Shown one piece after another: positions 17,665-26,043 of a stretch of DNA of 64,000 nucleotides. The DNA lies in NCBI RefSeq assembly GCF_004769235.1, contig NZ_RQFG01000016.1, positions 124,001 through 188,000 of the forward strand, read 5' to 3'. The translations under genes were made by a program, and so were the position numbers. Below the pieces are notes generated by a model. That model was not told where the DNA came from. It was given only the letters and a program-made list of their open reading frames with translations, and did no database searches. Source of the stretch: Leptospira kanakyensis (GTDB taxonomy: Bacteria > Spirochaetota > Leptospiria > Leptospirales > Leptospiraceae). The stretch's first letter is position 1. Each line of letters opens with the position of its first letter.

Positions 17665-18392
17665 AAACTTTCCATGATTTCCTTGAGTTTGGGGTCAACT
17701 GGTTCTTGTTTTGCTGGCGTTTTTTTCTGTTTTACCGGCGGTGGTTCCGGTTCTGAAAATTTATCCACAGGAGAACTACCGTTATAACTAGAAAGAATTT
17801 CCAAACGAGTAAAAAACTCTGTTAAAGAATTTCTACCCAATTGGTTCAATTGGTCTTCCCTGTTCCCACGAAATCCATTATAAGGAACATACCAAACCAA
17901 AGGAACAAGGGTCAGAATACTTCCCGTCAAATAACAATTCGTAACATGAGAGTCAATTTCATCATAATAAGAAAACTCTTCTTCTGATTGGCCTTGGATT
18001 TGTATCCTCGCTTTCATCCGCACAAAGGTTAGATTCTTTGAACACCTGTCCAAAGAAACCAATTGGTATTCATCGATCAAAATTTTTCCACCGCGACCAA
18101 TTAACAAAGGAAAACGATCCCCTCGGATAGAAAGTTCTTTTCGAATCAAATAAGACAAAGGGCCGTATTCATTCGGGAGTGCTTCTGGATCTGCAAAATA
18201 CCCATCGTAAACACCCATCTTCATTCGGTTTTCTTCTTTGACTTTGACCTCTATATGATCCATTTTTTTGACAAACTCAAAAGAGGACTCTTTTGGGAAC
18301 GGTCTATACACTCGGAGAGAAACCCCACATCCCCATACAAAAAGAGAAATCAAAGTGGGAATGATCAAATGAAACCTTAGTTTAAAAAACAT
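17661..18392 (-). CDS. lipoprotein of unknown function with Pro/Lys-rich tail
   Basis: Read from the ATG at 18392 it is 243 residues with signal MFFKLRFHLIIPTLISLFVWGC, where Cys22 is the likely lipidated residue. The longer open frame from 18464 runs into the upstream gene and is not needed. The body is mixed alpha/beta with no family I know; LLIGRGGKILIDEYQLV and VRMKARIQIQG look like paired strands. The C-terminus is a Pro/Lys-rich linker (EPEPPPVKQKKTPAKQEP). It overlaps the stop of the barrel gene by 11 bases and the next gene by 4. Confidence 0.65.
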   Translation of the reverse strand: MFFKLRFHLIIPTLISLFVWGCGVSLRVYRPFPKESSFEFVKKMDHIEVKVKEENRMKMGVYDGYFADPEALPNEYGPLSYLIRKELSIRGDRFPLLIGRGGKILIDEYQLVSLDRCSKNLTFVRMKARIQIQGQSEEEFSYYDEIDSHVTNCYLTGSILTLVPLVWYVPYNGFRGNREDQLNQLGRNSLTEFFTRLEILSSYNGSSPVDKFSEPEPPPVKQKKTPAKQEPVDPKLKEIMESL

Positions 18393-19635
18393 AAGTGTAC
18401 CCAAAGTATAAATTCGAAATGGCATAAACTCGCGCAGAACGATTATCAAGTCCATCCGATTCATAAAAAGCTGAACTTAAATAATAATCCCTCACACCAG
18501 AAACAAAAGAATCTTCATTCAAAGCACGAATTCCTGGAGCGGATGATTCGTTGGCCCTCCAAACGTATTGCACCATATGTAATCCTAAATGAAACTTATG
18601 GTGTTGCCAAGGTTGCCAATTGGCCTGGGCTAAAAGATCCAATCCAACAATGGAAGTCTCTAGTGGTTTCTCAGAGAACAACGAATATGCTTCGTTACCG
18701 GCAACAGCACCTTCTCCAAACCGAATGGCACCCCCACTTCCGGTCATTATATCCCTTCGATAATTTAAACGGCCCAGTGGAGTCACAAACATTTCCCCAC
18801 CTAAATCATAAGAAACTCCGTCGCCAATTTTATGATAAAATCGAAACCCCGCACTTGGTGCTAAATACTGCATCGAATCTCGCATGACGCCCGTTTGGTT
18901 TAAAGATTGGGAAGCAAATACGGAATTTGTCTGAAAGGAACCAGTTCTGAGTCCGAAGTCCCAACTATAACCAGTGTTTCTGGAAGAATCTTCGTAGATT
19001 TTTACAACTAATTTATGTTCTGCGCTACGCAATCGATCGCTATGATAAGAGGAAAGTAAACCTTCCACGTACCCTAAGGAAAGATAATTGTTTGTTGTCT
19101 GGAATTGGAAGTATACATATTCCAATCCCCATTTTGCAGATTTATGTTTATAAGCCACTCTTGGAGAAAACGAACCAGAACCCTGGTTTTTTTCCCATTC
19201 ATACGCATAAGGCAAAGATCGAATATTTTGATAACCAATCGACGAACGAGGGAAATACGGTGTGCCAGCCTGAAAGGCAACCCTTCCATTGTCATCTGCC
19301 CAAGTATCTCCCGGAGCAAAAAAACCACCTTGGCTCATCGCACGAATCCCCACTTCCCAAGTGCCCTGGTGGAACTCTAAAGAACCGTTATTCGTGGCAG
19401 GAACATTCGAAGTGATCGGATAAAGCGGCTCGCGGTTGCGGTCACGGAATTGGTCCTCACGGATTTTTTTTATCTGATGACGAAGTTCCGCTGCTTTTTT
19501 TGGATACCCGCGTGCCTCATAAGATTCCGCCTCTAATTCCAACTTTGTTGCTTTGGTTTCCCCAGCCAAAAGAGGATTAGGTCTTATGGCAAAGGATACT
19601 AAAATTAAAAAATAGAGAACTGGAATCCGTTTCAC
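18382..19635 (-). CDS. outer-membrane beta-barrel protein
   Basis: 417 residues with a GTG start, a signal peptide (VLYFLILVSFAI to LLAG) and a charged helical stretch after it (KLELEAESYEARGYPKKAAEL, shortened here to its first part). The remainder alternates polar and aromatic residues and ends ISNLYFGYTYVF, with the C-terminal Phe typical of outer-membrane barrels. I cannot name the family. It follows speE after 6 bases and precedes two lipoprotein genes, so an envelope sub-cluster is embedded in this operon. Confidence 0.7.
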   Translation of the reverse strand: MKRIPVLYFLILVSFAIRPNPLLAGETKATKLELEAESYEARGYPKKAAELRHQIKKIREDQFRDRNREPLYPITSNVPATNNGSLEFHQGTWEVGIRAMSQGGFFAPGDTWADDNGRVAFQAGTPYFPRSSIGYQNIRSLPYAYEWEKNQGSGSFSPRVAYKHKSAKWGLEYVYFQFQTTNNYLSLGYVEGLLSSYHSDRLRSAEHKLVVKIYEDSSRNTGYSWDFGLRTGSFQTNSVFASQSLNQTGVMRDSMQYLAPSAGFRFYHKIGDGVSYDLGGEMFVTPLGRLNYRRDIMTGSGGAIRFGEGAVAGNEAYSLFSEKPLETSIVGLDLLAQANWQPWQHHKFHLGLHMVQYVWRANESSAPGIRALNEDSFVSGVRDYYLSSAFYESDGLDNRSARVYAISNLYFGYTYVF

Positions 19636-19641
19636 AAAGTT

Positions 19642-20487
19642 TTAACCTTTTCGTTTGATATAGGCTTTTGCAAACTCAGGAAGTACAAATGCTGCTTTGT
19701 GAATTTCTGGGCTATAGTATTTGAGTCCTTTAGGGACACGTTTCGGATCTGGTGTTACCGAATATGGATCAATCGCATTCGATAAAAAAGTAAACCCAAT
19801 GATTCCAGAAGGATAAGTAGGAATGGTTGTATAATAATAACCATACTCAGGAAAAATTTTAGGAATAAAATCAAAAAGTGATGAGATCACATCTCCATGA
19901 TACCAAAAAGATTCTGCTTGAGTTGCGATAATTCCCGTAGGTTTTAGTGCACTTGCCATATCTCTGAAAAACGGTTCTTTAAATAAAACTTCTGCAGGGC
20001 CCACAGGATCACTGGAATCCACAAGGATCACATCAAATCGACCTTTGTTGTCGCGTGCAAATTTTGCTCCGTCATCATAATGATGGATGACTTTGGGATC
20101 TTTCATTGCATCTGCACATTCAGGAAAGTATTTATAACTAATATCTACAACTGCTTTGTCAATCTCGCATAACACAACTTCTTTGACTGACGGGTGTTTT
20201 AAAACTTCGCGGACAGTTCCCCCATCCCCACCACCAATGACCAAAACTGATTCTGGATTGGGATGACTCATCATCGGGATATGGGCAATCATTTCATGAT
20301 AAGAATGTTCATCTTTGTTAGTAACCATCGTTACACCATCAAGTGTAAACATTCGGCCAAAGGATTGTGTTTCAAAAATATCGATTTTTTGGAACGGAGA
20401 TTGTAGGCTTTCGATTGTTTTTGTTACCCGGTAACTCACAGCGCGGCCTTTTTCTAATTCCAATTTTTCGGTATACCAAATCTCCAT
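19642..20487 (-). CDS. speE: spermidine synthase (polyamine aminopropyltransferase)
   Basis: 281 residues with all family marks: WYTEKLELEKGRAVSYRV, the substrate site FGRMFTLDGVTMVTNKDEHSYHEM, the SAM-type fold VLVIGGGDGGTVREVLKH, and the catalytic Asp region ILVDSSDPVGPAEVLF. It transfers aminopropyl from decarboxylated S-adenosylmethionine to putrescine. AGGAGA stands 6 bases before the ATG. It is the first gene of a long minus-strand run (speE, barrel, lipoproteins, pyrF, FAD oxidoreductase, DUF1365, CFA) with no gap over about 30 bases. No speD is visible here. Confidence 0.95.
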   Translation of the reverse strand: MEIWYTEKLELEKGRAVSYRVTKTIESLQSPFQKIDIFETQSFGRMFTLDGVTMVTNKDEHSYHEMIAHIPMMSHPNPESVLVIGGGDGGTVREVLKHPSVKEVVLCEIDKAVVDISYKYFPECADAMKDPKVIHHYDDGAKFARDNKGRFDVILVDSSDPVGPAEVLFKEPFFRDMASALKPTGIIATQAESFWYHGDVISSLFDFIPKIFPEYGYYYTTIPTYPSGIIGFTFLSNAIDPYSVTPDPKRVPKGLKYYSPEIHKAAFVLPEFAKAYIKRKG

Positions 20488-20628
20488 TAATTTCTCCTAA
20501 GGTTTCTCTCTTTAAACCAGATTTGATTTGTGAATAAGAAGGTGTAGTTTTTTTTAAAGTTTCTTTGTTTGTTGGCAATTAAAAATTCAACTTGGCGGGA
20601 ACTGGGTGTTTCGGTTCCATTGCCTTGT

Positions 20629-21069
20629 ATGCAGAAATATTCCCGTGTTTTTTACCTGCTTGGTTTTTTATCCATGCCTCTTTTCATTTTGTTGCTCGTT
20701 TTCGGTTATGTCAAAATCAACGAAATGGCAAGTGAAGAAATCCACTGGGGTCACAACAAATCCTTTGCCTTTGGCCAAGCCTCTCGCGAAGGAAAACTCA
20801 TCCTGCTTTCCATCACCAAATCTCGTTGTGAGATGTTACAAGGATTGGAATGTGGAGAAGGCAAACCAGACCTCGGAGCCTATGTTTTGCTGAACTACAC
20901 CCCCCGCGACCAAGAGTTCCAAACCTTGATTTTGGATGACCGGTTTGTTTCCTTAAAAACAGATCCCATCCCCCAATACTTTTTACTCAATTCTTCCGGG
21001 GAAATCCGCCATATGTCTGCACAACTTCCCAGCGTAGAAGAAATGCAAAAACTCCCTAAAAAAGAATGA
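20629..21069 (+). CDS. membrane-anchored protein, possibly thioredoxin-fold
   Basis: From the ATG at 20629 it is about 146 residues: a membrane anchor (FYLLGFLSMPLFILLLVFGYV) and a periplasmic domain. KLILLSITKSRCEML is placed like the first strand and redox-site region of a thioredoxin fold, and PIPQYFLLNSSGEI like the cis-Pro strand, but there is no CxxC; the Cys residues are in SRCEMLQGLECGEG. The assignment to the thioredoxin fold is inference. The longer frame from 20569 overlaps the speE promoter region and is unlikely. Confidence 0.55.
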   Translation: MQKYSRVFYLLGFLSMPLFILLLVFGYVKINEMASEEIHWGHNKSFAFGQASREGKLILLSITKSRCEMLQGLECGEGKPDLGAYVLLNYTPRDQEFQTLILDDRFVSLKTDPIPQYFLLNSSGEIRHMSAQLPSVEEMQKLPKKE

Positions 21070-21118
21070 TCTTTTTTAAATCCTAACTAAAATACTCTTG
21101 CAAGTTCCTTTCTTTTCT

Positions 21119-21134
21119 ATACCCTATGGGGTAT
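21119..21134. promoter_or_regulatory. CsoR-type operator palindrome before the DUF302 gene
   Basis: ATACCC-TATG-GGGTAT is a perfect 6+4+6 dyad. It closely resembles operators of the CsoR/CstR/FrmR repressor family (copper, persulfide or aldehyde sensing), which contain ATACCC...GGGTAT around a short centre. It ends 18 bases before the ATG at 21153 and would block transcription start. A TTGCAA about 20 bases upstream could be the -35. Confidence 0.65.
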
Positions 21135-21152
21135 GCACCTTGCGGAGGATTT

Positions 21153-21542
21153 ATGTTAGGACTCACTGTTCACAGAAAAAAAAATTTTGAAGAGACCATC
21201 ACCGACACAACCGAAGCCCTAAAAAAAGAAGGATTTGGGGTTCTTACCACCATCGACGTCAAAAACACCCTCAAAGAAAAGATTGGAGTTGATTTCAAAC
21301 GTTACACGATCCTTGGAGCATGTAACCCAGGTTTTGCGCACAAAGCCCTGCAAACCGCTGACGAAATTGGACTACTACTCCCCTGCAATGTGGTTGTCAC
21401 CGAAGAAAAAAACGGGGAAACCAAAGTCTCCATCTTTGACCCAATGACCATGACAAAACTCGTCCAGAACCCAGAGTTAGAAAAAATTGCGAAAGAAGTA
21501 CAAGAAAAACTAATCCAAGTCATCCACCACTTACACGAATGA
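21153..21542 (+). CDS. DUF302 family protein
   Basis: Read from ATG 21153, preceded by GGAGG with ideal spacing, it has 129 residues. FEETITDTTEALKKEGFGVLTTIDVKNTLKEK and the ILGACNPGFAHKAL and LLPCNVVV elements are the DUF302 signature. Cys in GACNP and in LPCNV are conserved positions in the family. The reaction is unknown; genes of this family often sit with sulfur-transfer and copper-response genes, which fits the CsoR-like operator. The upstream nine-codon extension would run through the operator and is rejected. Confidence 0.88.
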   Translation: MLGLTVHRKKNFEETITDTTEALKKEGFGVLTTIDVKNTLKEKIGVDFKRYTILGACNPGFAHKALQTADEIGLLLPCNVVVTEEKNGETKVSIFDPMTMTKLVQNPELEKIAKEVQEKLIQVIHHLHE

Positions 21543-21566
21543 ATTAGATTTTTTTTAAAAAACAGT

Positions 21567-21706
21567 GGGCGCCTCGCCAATGGATTTTTGTTTCCACATT
21601 CTATCCATTAGGCGACCCCGCTTTCCGCTCCAATCTTTCTGGAAGGATTTTTGATATCCAATATGATTCTCCAACCAGAAAGGATTTCCGCTATAATCGG
21701 TGGCGC
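21567..21706. repeat. structured intergenic repeat, copy A (about 140 bp)
   Basis: Starts GGGCGCCTCGCCAATGG and ends ATCGGTGGCGC. Shared with copy B (25617-25724) are the first 17 bases, a CATTAGGCGA(C/T)CCCGCT block followed by TCCGCTCCAATCTTTCT, and GAAAGGATTTCCGCTA. The CGCCAATGG and CCATTAGGCG parts pair, AATCTTTCT pairs with AGAAAGGATT, and the outer GCGCC and GGCGC pair. The copies differ mainly in loop length. It lies between convergent genes and encodes no protein. Confidence 0.8.
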
Positions 21707-21739
21707 TTTGATCACATTAAGTTCTGTTACAAATAATTC

Positions 21740-22945
21740 TTAGTATGAATTGGATTCCTTCTCCTTCCCTATTTCTGACGGCGATGAACCTGTATCACTA
21801 GAATCAGATAAAGAAAATTGATAGATATCTTTCATTATTTTTAACCGATTTTCTATTGTTAGGTCACAAACTTTCATCTTAAAAAACAAATTAGGTTCAT
21901 CAAACCGGTATATACTTTCCCACTTGGTTTCGTAAATTCTCTCCCATTGTGTTTGGTATTTCTCCGACTGATAGAGAAGGTATAAAAGACAATGCTCCTC
22001 TTTCCCAATTGGATAGTTTAAATACAAACTACCCAATGATTTTTTCGGAACTACTTGAGAACTAATGGAAATACCAAAAAGAGAAAACTCTCTTTTGATA
22101 CTTTCTTCACCGATCCAAACTTGGTTCCTTCCCCATCCATAAATCAAAGTGATGTAGAGAATAAAACTAGAGAAAAAAATAAAAACAATCCCCCAAAGAA
22201 TCTGCGAGAAGGAAGGAAACTTCTTTGCTGGTGCTAATCTTAAAAAATAATACACCAAACAAATCCCATAAAGAAATATAATTCCAGATCCAAAAAGATA
22301 AAGAAAACTCGGAACAGGCATCCAGTCCCATTCGGATTGGATTTTCCTTCCCGAACTTCTAAGATTGAACTCACTTAATTTTGATGGTTCCTGCTGTATT
22401 TTTTTTGGGATTTCAGAAATAGATCTGATGATAGGAAGATTCATTAACGTAACCAGAGCTTTCAATTTTTGATTTTGACTCATCGAATCTAACGATCCAA
22501 GCTCTAACTCAAAACCATAGGAAGTGATTAAACTGATATGTTTGGTTTCGGAATCAGATTTTGATTGGGTGTCATCTTCTTCTGCAACAAAAGCAGAGTT
22601 TGGGAGTAGAATTAAAAACTGAAATTCGGAAAAAGGGATTTTGAAATTCGTAGATTCTTTTGTGATCGAAACTTCTTTAGAAACCCCATCCAAAAAAATA
22701 GAAGTTTTTTCCGTTCCGAGCGGCGTGAGTAAACCCACAGTAAACCAAAAGATCCCACTCACAAACATAATAAAAGGATGATTGAATGTAGGATCCTCCA
22801 CAGGTTTTTTTCCAAGAAGGCCAGGAAGACTGAAAAGTACAAATATAGACCCAACCAAAAGAAGAAGGATTTTGATCGCAATGAAGGCAAAAGAAACGCC
22901 CCCTGCCTCAATCTGAATCCCGTTGTTTAGAATGGCAAAATCCAT
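21740..22945 (-). CDS. membrane protein of unknown function, four-helix layout
   Basis: The 401-residue protein has two N-terminal helices (about 20-42 and 58-78), a soluble domain of about 130 residues, two more helices (about 215-270) and a C-terminal soluble domain, then a Ser/Glu-rich tail (SSDTGSSPSEIGKEKES). The second soluble part (NQVWIGEESIKREFSLFGISI) looks like a membrane-proximal all-beta domain. I recognise no family. The layout and length resemble the protein encoded at 55924-57132. Alone on its strand, it ends 34 bases beyond repeat copy A. Confidence 0.65.
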   Translation of the reverse strand: MDFAILNNGIQIEAGGVSFAFIAIKILLLLVGSIFVLFSLPGLLGKKPVEDPTFNHPFIMFVSGIFWFTVGLLTPLGTEKTSIFLDGVSKEVSITKESTNFKIPFSEFQFLILLPNSAFVAEEDDTQSKSDSETKHISLITSYGFELELGSLDSMSQNQKLKALVTLMNLPIIRSISEIPKKIQQEPSKLSEFNLRSSGRKIQSEWDWMPVPSFLYLFGSGIIFLYGICLVYYFLRLAPAKKFPSFSQILWGIVFIFFSSFILYITLIYGWGRNQVWIGEESIKREFSLFGISISSQVVPKKSLGSLYLNYPIGKEEHCLLYLLYQSEKYQTQWERIYETKWESIYRFDEPNLFFKMKVCDLTIENRLKIMKDIYQFSLSDSSDTGSSPSEIGKEKESNSY

Positions 22946-23004
22946 ACTTTATTATCTGTTATGCGAATACATACAAGCGTCGATTCCTCTCGAAGGATTT
23001 TCGA

Positions 23005-23415
23005 TCACTTACAAAATGCCGGTGGGTTTTGTTTTGGATTTTTAATCCGAGTATAACAAATTGTCGATCCTTCGGTAGTCATCCCAAAAAGATTCAATGT
23101 TCCGCCTACAGGATACTGCGCTTTGGATGCAGGACCTTCTTTCCAATCAATGTTATAATTTCCTTCGTTTTGTTTGATGAGTATCCCCTTCACAACAGAA
23201 CTTGTTTTTTTATAACAAGATTTAATATCCCGGTTGTTGTTAATGATAAGCCAAGCACTAGGATTTGGCGCCGGATCAGTTACACAATTGGATGTAAGAA
23301 CCCAAGTTCCTTCCAGAAGGGTTTTATCATCAATTGCGCCCGTTTTATCCCCCGACTGACAGTAAAATACAGAGGCAGAAACTGCCATTGCAATGATTAA
23401 ACTAATTTTTTTCAT
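23005..23415 (-). CDS. small lipoprotein of unknown function
   Basis: 136 residues from ATG 23415, chosen because AGGAG stands 6 bases before it. The signal is MKKISLIIAMAVSASVFYC with Cys19 as lipidation site. The mature domain begins LLEGTWVLTSNC, which recalls the GxW start of lipocalin-like or other small beta-barrel domains, but similarity is too short to assign a family. Four more Cys (SNC, KSC, TIC, AFC) may form two disulfides. Confidence 0.65.
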   Translation of the reverse strand: MKKISLIIAMAVSASVFYCQSGDKTGAIDDKTLLEGTWVLTSNCVTDPAPNPSAWLIINNNRDIKSCYKKTSSVVKGILIKQNEGNYNIDWKEGPASKAQYPVGGTLNLFGMTTEGSTICYTRIKNPKQNPPAFCK

Positions 23416-23418
23416 CAC

Positions 23419-23724
23419 GAACTCCTAGTGTCGAAATAAGATATTTCTACAAGAGGATAGTAAAGACTAGAAAAAGAAAATTCTGTCAAACTTTATTGTA
23501 CGGGTTTAAATTTAATTCGGAATTGGGAACGGGCCCGAAGAATGATGTTCATGATACAAATTTGAATCACACAAAACAAAGGTAATTCGTCACCTAACTG
23601 TTTTCTTACACCAAAGAATATTTTTTTAGTGGGTGCTGTTTTTCGTGGAAATATACAAAAACATCTTTTATATTGTTTTCTTAACTGATACAAATTATAA
23701 TCATCAGACAAAATCATTTTCGAT
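23419..23724. other. gene-free stretch between divergent genes
   Basis: About 300 AT-rich bases separate the divergent lipoprotein (minus) and barrel (plus) genes. An open frame on the minus strand here has no recognisable sequence, runs into the plus gene's start and has no ribosome site. Promoters for both genes must lie here; I cannot place boxes with confidence. Confidence 0.5.
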
Positions 23725-24459
23725 ATGAACTCAAACAAATTTAAAAAACTGATACTTTTTATTTTTTTCTGCTTAATTTCGAAAGGTATATCCGCAGAAG
23801 ACAATGAACGGAAAAAAACACAAATCCTCTTTACTCCTTGGATCATTCAATCGGATAACGGATACCAACATAGAAAAACTCCAAGTTCATTCAACCTACA
23901 GATTCTTTATTCGCCATTTAAAAATATTTATTTAGGAATGATATATGGGATTGGGAGAGGTAAAGAAGAGTCTTATGGGCAGTACTATTCCAACCCCAAT
24001 AGGGCCAATGCCATTTACGAATTTTCGCGAACCAAACAGGGTGAGACTTTTGCCTTCAACATCCAATACTATCTAACAACTTCCATCTTTGCTAGTGTGA
24101 ATTTAGGTTTAGAAAAAGGATTCACAGTAAAAAGAGAAAATTATACCAACTATTCTCAGAATCATATCAATTTTGAACCTTATACACACACCACTTCCTT
24201 CTCTGACAGAGTTTTTAGTTCGATTGGACTCGGTTACAAAACAGAAATTTGGAACCACTTTTTATTCGCTTTGGAACTTCAATGTGGATACATTGAAGCG
24301 GGAAAAATAAACCACAATATTTTGTTTAATCCGAATTACTACGAAGGATCGTTACCCAAACAATACCAAGATTTCATCTTAAGTCAGAGTTTAAACTATT
24401 CGTATCCTCAAAATACAACTTTTACGCAAGTCTTGATTTCTGCTGGACTGACATTCTAA
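23725..24459 (+). CDS. outer-membrane beta-barrel protein
   Basis: 244 residues with a signal peptide (KFKKLILFIFFCLISKGISA). The mature part is built of alternating hydrophobic/polar strands (LQILYSPFKNIYLGMIYGIG, FAFNIQYYLTTSIFASVNLG, VFSSIGLGYKTEIWNHFLFA) and ends VLISAGLTF with a C-terminal Phe. A barrel of 8-10 strands fits the length. No named family is recognised. It stands alone and has an independent promoter region upstream. Confidence 0.65.
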   Translation: MNSNKFKKLILFIFFCLISKGISAEDNERKKTQILFTPWIIQSDNGYQHRKTPSSFNLQILYSPFKNIYLGMIYGIGRGKEESYGQYYSNPNRANAIYEFSRTKQGETFAFNIQYYLTTSIFASVNLGLEKGFTVKRENYTNYSQNHINFEPYTHTTSFSDRVFSSIGLGYKTEIWNHFLFALELQCGYIEAGKINHNILFNPNYYEGSLPKQYQDFILSQSLNYSYPQNTTFTQVLISAGLTF

Positions 24460-24555
24460 TTTGATCATTCAATGGCTGTGTAAACCTAGGGCAGAAAAAC
24501 AGATCTTTACCCTATATAAAACCAATTCTTAAACTTTTTGAACCAGGAGAATCAA

Positions 24556-25113
24556 ATGAGAAAATTAATTATGTGGAACGTGATCACCATAGATGGATAT
24601 TTTGAAGGTGAAAAAAGTTGGGATCTTAGTTTTCACGGACAAGTTTACGGAAAAGAACTGGAAGAATTCAGCCTCGTCCAATTGAACGGAGCCGACTGCC
24701 TCGTGTTTGGTGCCACTACATACAAAGGTATGGCTGATTATTGGACAAATGCAAACGAAGACGAAGGAGAAGTTGCCAAGTATATGAATAGAATCCAAAA
24801 ACTTGTCTGTTCCCGAACTCTCCAAACGGCAAACTGGAACCATTCAGTGATTGTCAAAGATGCTGTCTCTGAAATTCAGAAAAGAAAACAAGAAGGCAAT
24901 GGAGATATGTTTGTATTCGGCAGTGGGAACCTTTCGGAAGCCCTACTCAAAGCAAATCTATTTGATGAAATTCGTTTGTGTGTAGCTCCCGTATTTTTAG
25001 GGAAGGGAAAACTTCTATTCCCAAAAGGAATCCCAGAGAAGAATTTAAATCTCATCGAAACTCGAGCGCTCACCACAGGCGGAGTCATCCTTCGGTATGG
25101 ATTTCAAAATTAG
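24556..25113 (+). CDS. dihydrofolate-reductase-fold protein (RibD C-terminal family)
   Basis: 186 residues from ATG 24556, which has CAGGAG 6 bases upstream. RKLIMWNVITIDGYFEG at the start, DCLVFGATTYKGMADYW, MFVFGSGNLSEALL and EIRLCVAPVFLGKGKLLFP are the family motifs (NADPH site FGSGNL). These stand-alone RibD-C-like proteins are probable NADPH reductases; the substrate is not known and folate or riboflavin roles are not implied. The frameshifted lipoprotein gene follows after 4 bases. Confidence 0.88.
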   Translation: MRKLIMWNVITIDGYFEGEKSWDLSFHGQVYGKELEEFSLVQLNGADCLVFGATTYKGMADYWTNANEDEGEVAKYMNRIQKLVCSRTLQTANWNHSVIVKDAVSEIQKRKQEGNGDMFVFGSGNLSEALLKANLFDEIRLCVAPVFLGKGKLLFPKGIPEKNLNLIETRALTTGGVILRYGFQN

Positions 25114-25117
25114 GGAT

Positions 25118-25580
25118 ATGAAATCCATCCTCTCACTCCTTACATTGGTTTCCTCTTTATTCCTATCCTCTAATTGCATTGATGAAGAAAGGGAAAGTCG
25201 TAAAAGAGGTCAAAATCTATTCATCGGTTCTCTTGTGATGGCCGGGTTTTTCAAACCTAACTATTGTTCTGCTCCAGAGATCCTTCTGGAAGAAGGTAAG
25301 GTTTACAATATCACCTTAGAACCGGGGAAAAGATTTTGGTTCGACTATGCAATTAGATCAACTTTATCGAAACGTAAATTCAGGTACCACTCTTGCTTAC
25401 CATTCTAAATCCTGCTCAATCATAGCTGACCAAAGCGAAGCAACGCCAAATTCCTCTCTCCCGACAGAAATCATCTACGAACACGAATCCTTCCGTTCAA
25501 AATCAATCAGTGAACTAAGCTTCTATTTAGTGTTTAAGGCAGGAAATCCAAATGTATCAATACGTTTTGAGTTATTTTAA
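25118..25580 (+). pseudogene. small lipoprotein gene with a frameshift
   Basis: The gene starts MKSILSLLTLVSSLFLSSNC, a clean lipoprotein signal, and continues to about 25350 (LEEGKVYNITLEPGKRFWFDYA). It is then lost: that frame ends at 25408, while the frame +1 carries a protein-like continuation (QLDQLYRNVNSGTTLAYHSKSC, then TEIIYEHESF and LSFYLVFKAGN) to 25580. A one-base insertion (or two-base loss) around 25340-25360 explains it. The full protein would be about 154 residues, with Cys pairs. It could be decayed or a sequencing error. Family unknown. Confidence 0.6.
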
Positions 25581-25616
25581 TATCGAACGAGTATCAAACC
25601 AGACAATGTAGCTTCC

Positions 25617-25724
25617 GGGCGCCTCGCCAATGGGTACCTGTTCTCATATATTTTTCATTAGGCGATCCCGCTGTCCGCTCCAATCTTTCTCTTTGCGAAA
25701 GGATTTCCGCTACCATCGGTGGCG
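25617..25724. repeat. structured intergenic repeat, copy B (about 108 bp)
   Basis: Same element as 21567-21706 in the same orientation, shorter in both loops. It keeps GGGCGCCTCGCCAATGG, CATTAGGCGATCCCGCTGTCC, TCCGCTCCAATCTTTCT, CGAAAGGATTTCCGCTA and ATCGGTGGCG. It is more GC-rich than its surroundings. It occupies most of the gap between the broken lipoprotein gene and the toxin-antitoxin pair. Confidence 0.8.
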
Positions 25725-25821
25725 TGGGGAATTGATTATGGACTCGATTAATCTTAAATTTTAATTACTAGCACTCATTGAATTAACTTGACGTATTCCA
25801 AAATTCTACCAAAATCTAGTT

Positions 25822-26043
25822 GTGGTAGATTATAGGAAATATATTTCTTTTGATAACGAAGTGCGAGGAGGCAAACCTTGTATTCGCGGGATGAGAATTA
25901 CCGTTTATGACATTCTAGAATATCTAGCCTCTGGTATGGAATACCATGAAATACTACAAGAGTTTCCCTACCTCACCAAAGAAGATATATTAGCTAGTTT
26001 AGCCTTTGCTGCTGATCAGAATAAATCAATTCTAGTAGCATAA
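25822..26043 (+). CDS. DUF433 family antitoxin-like protein
   Basis: 73 residues with a GTG start. YISFDNEVRGGKPCIRGMRITVYDILEYLASGM is the DUF433 signature (GKPCIRGTRI-type), a small winged-helix-like domain; PYLTKEDILASLAFAAD completes it. DUF433 proteins are commonly the DNA-binding antitoxin partner of PIN-like toxins. Its TAA overlaps the next ATG (TAATG), so the two are coupled. No good ribosome site is seen, which may keep expression low. Confidence 0.85.
   Translation: MVDYRKYISFDNEVRGGKPCIRGMRITVYDILEYLASGMEYHEILQEFPYLTKEDILASLAFAADQNKSILVA

Noticed and set aside
23493..23846. 117-codon open frame on the minus strand
   Set aside because: It covers the start of the barrel gene, has no ribosome site and a composition unlike its neighbours; I treat it as chance.
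21567..25724. Repeat copies as integron attC sites or a CRISPR array
   Set aside because: Only two copies about 4 kb apart, without regular spacing, integrase gene or the attC core pattern.
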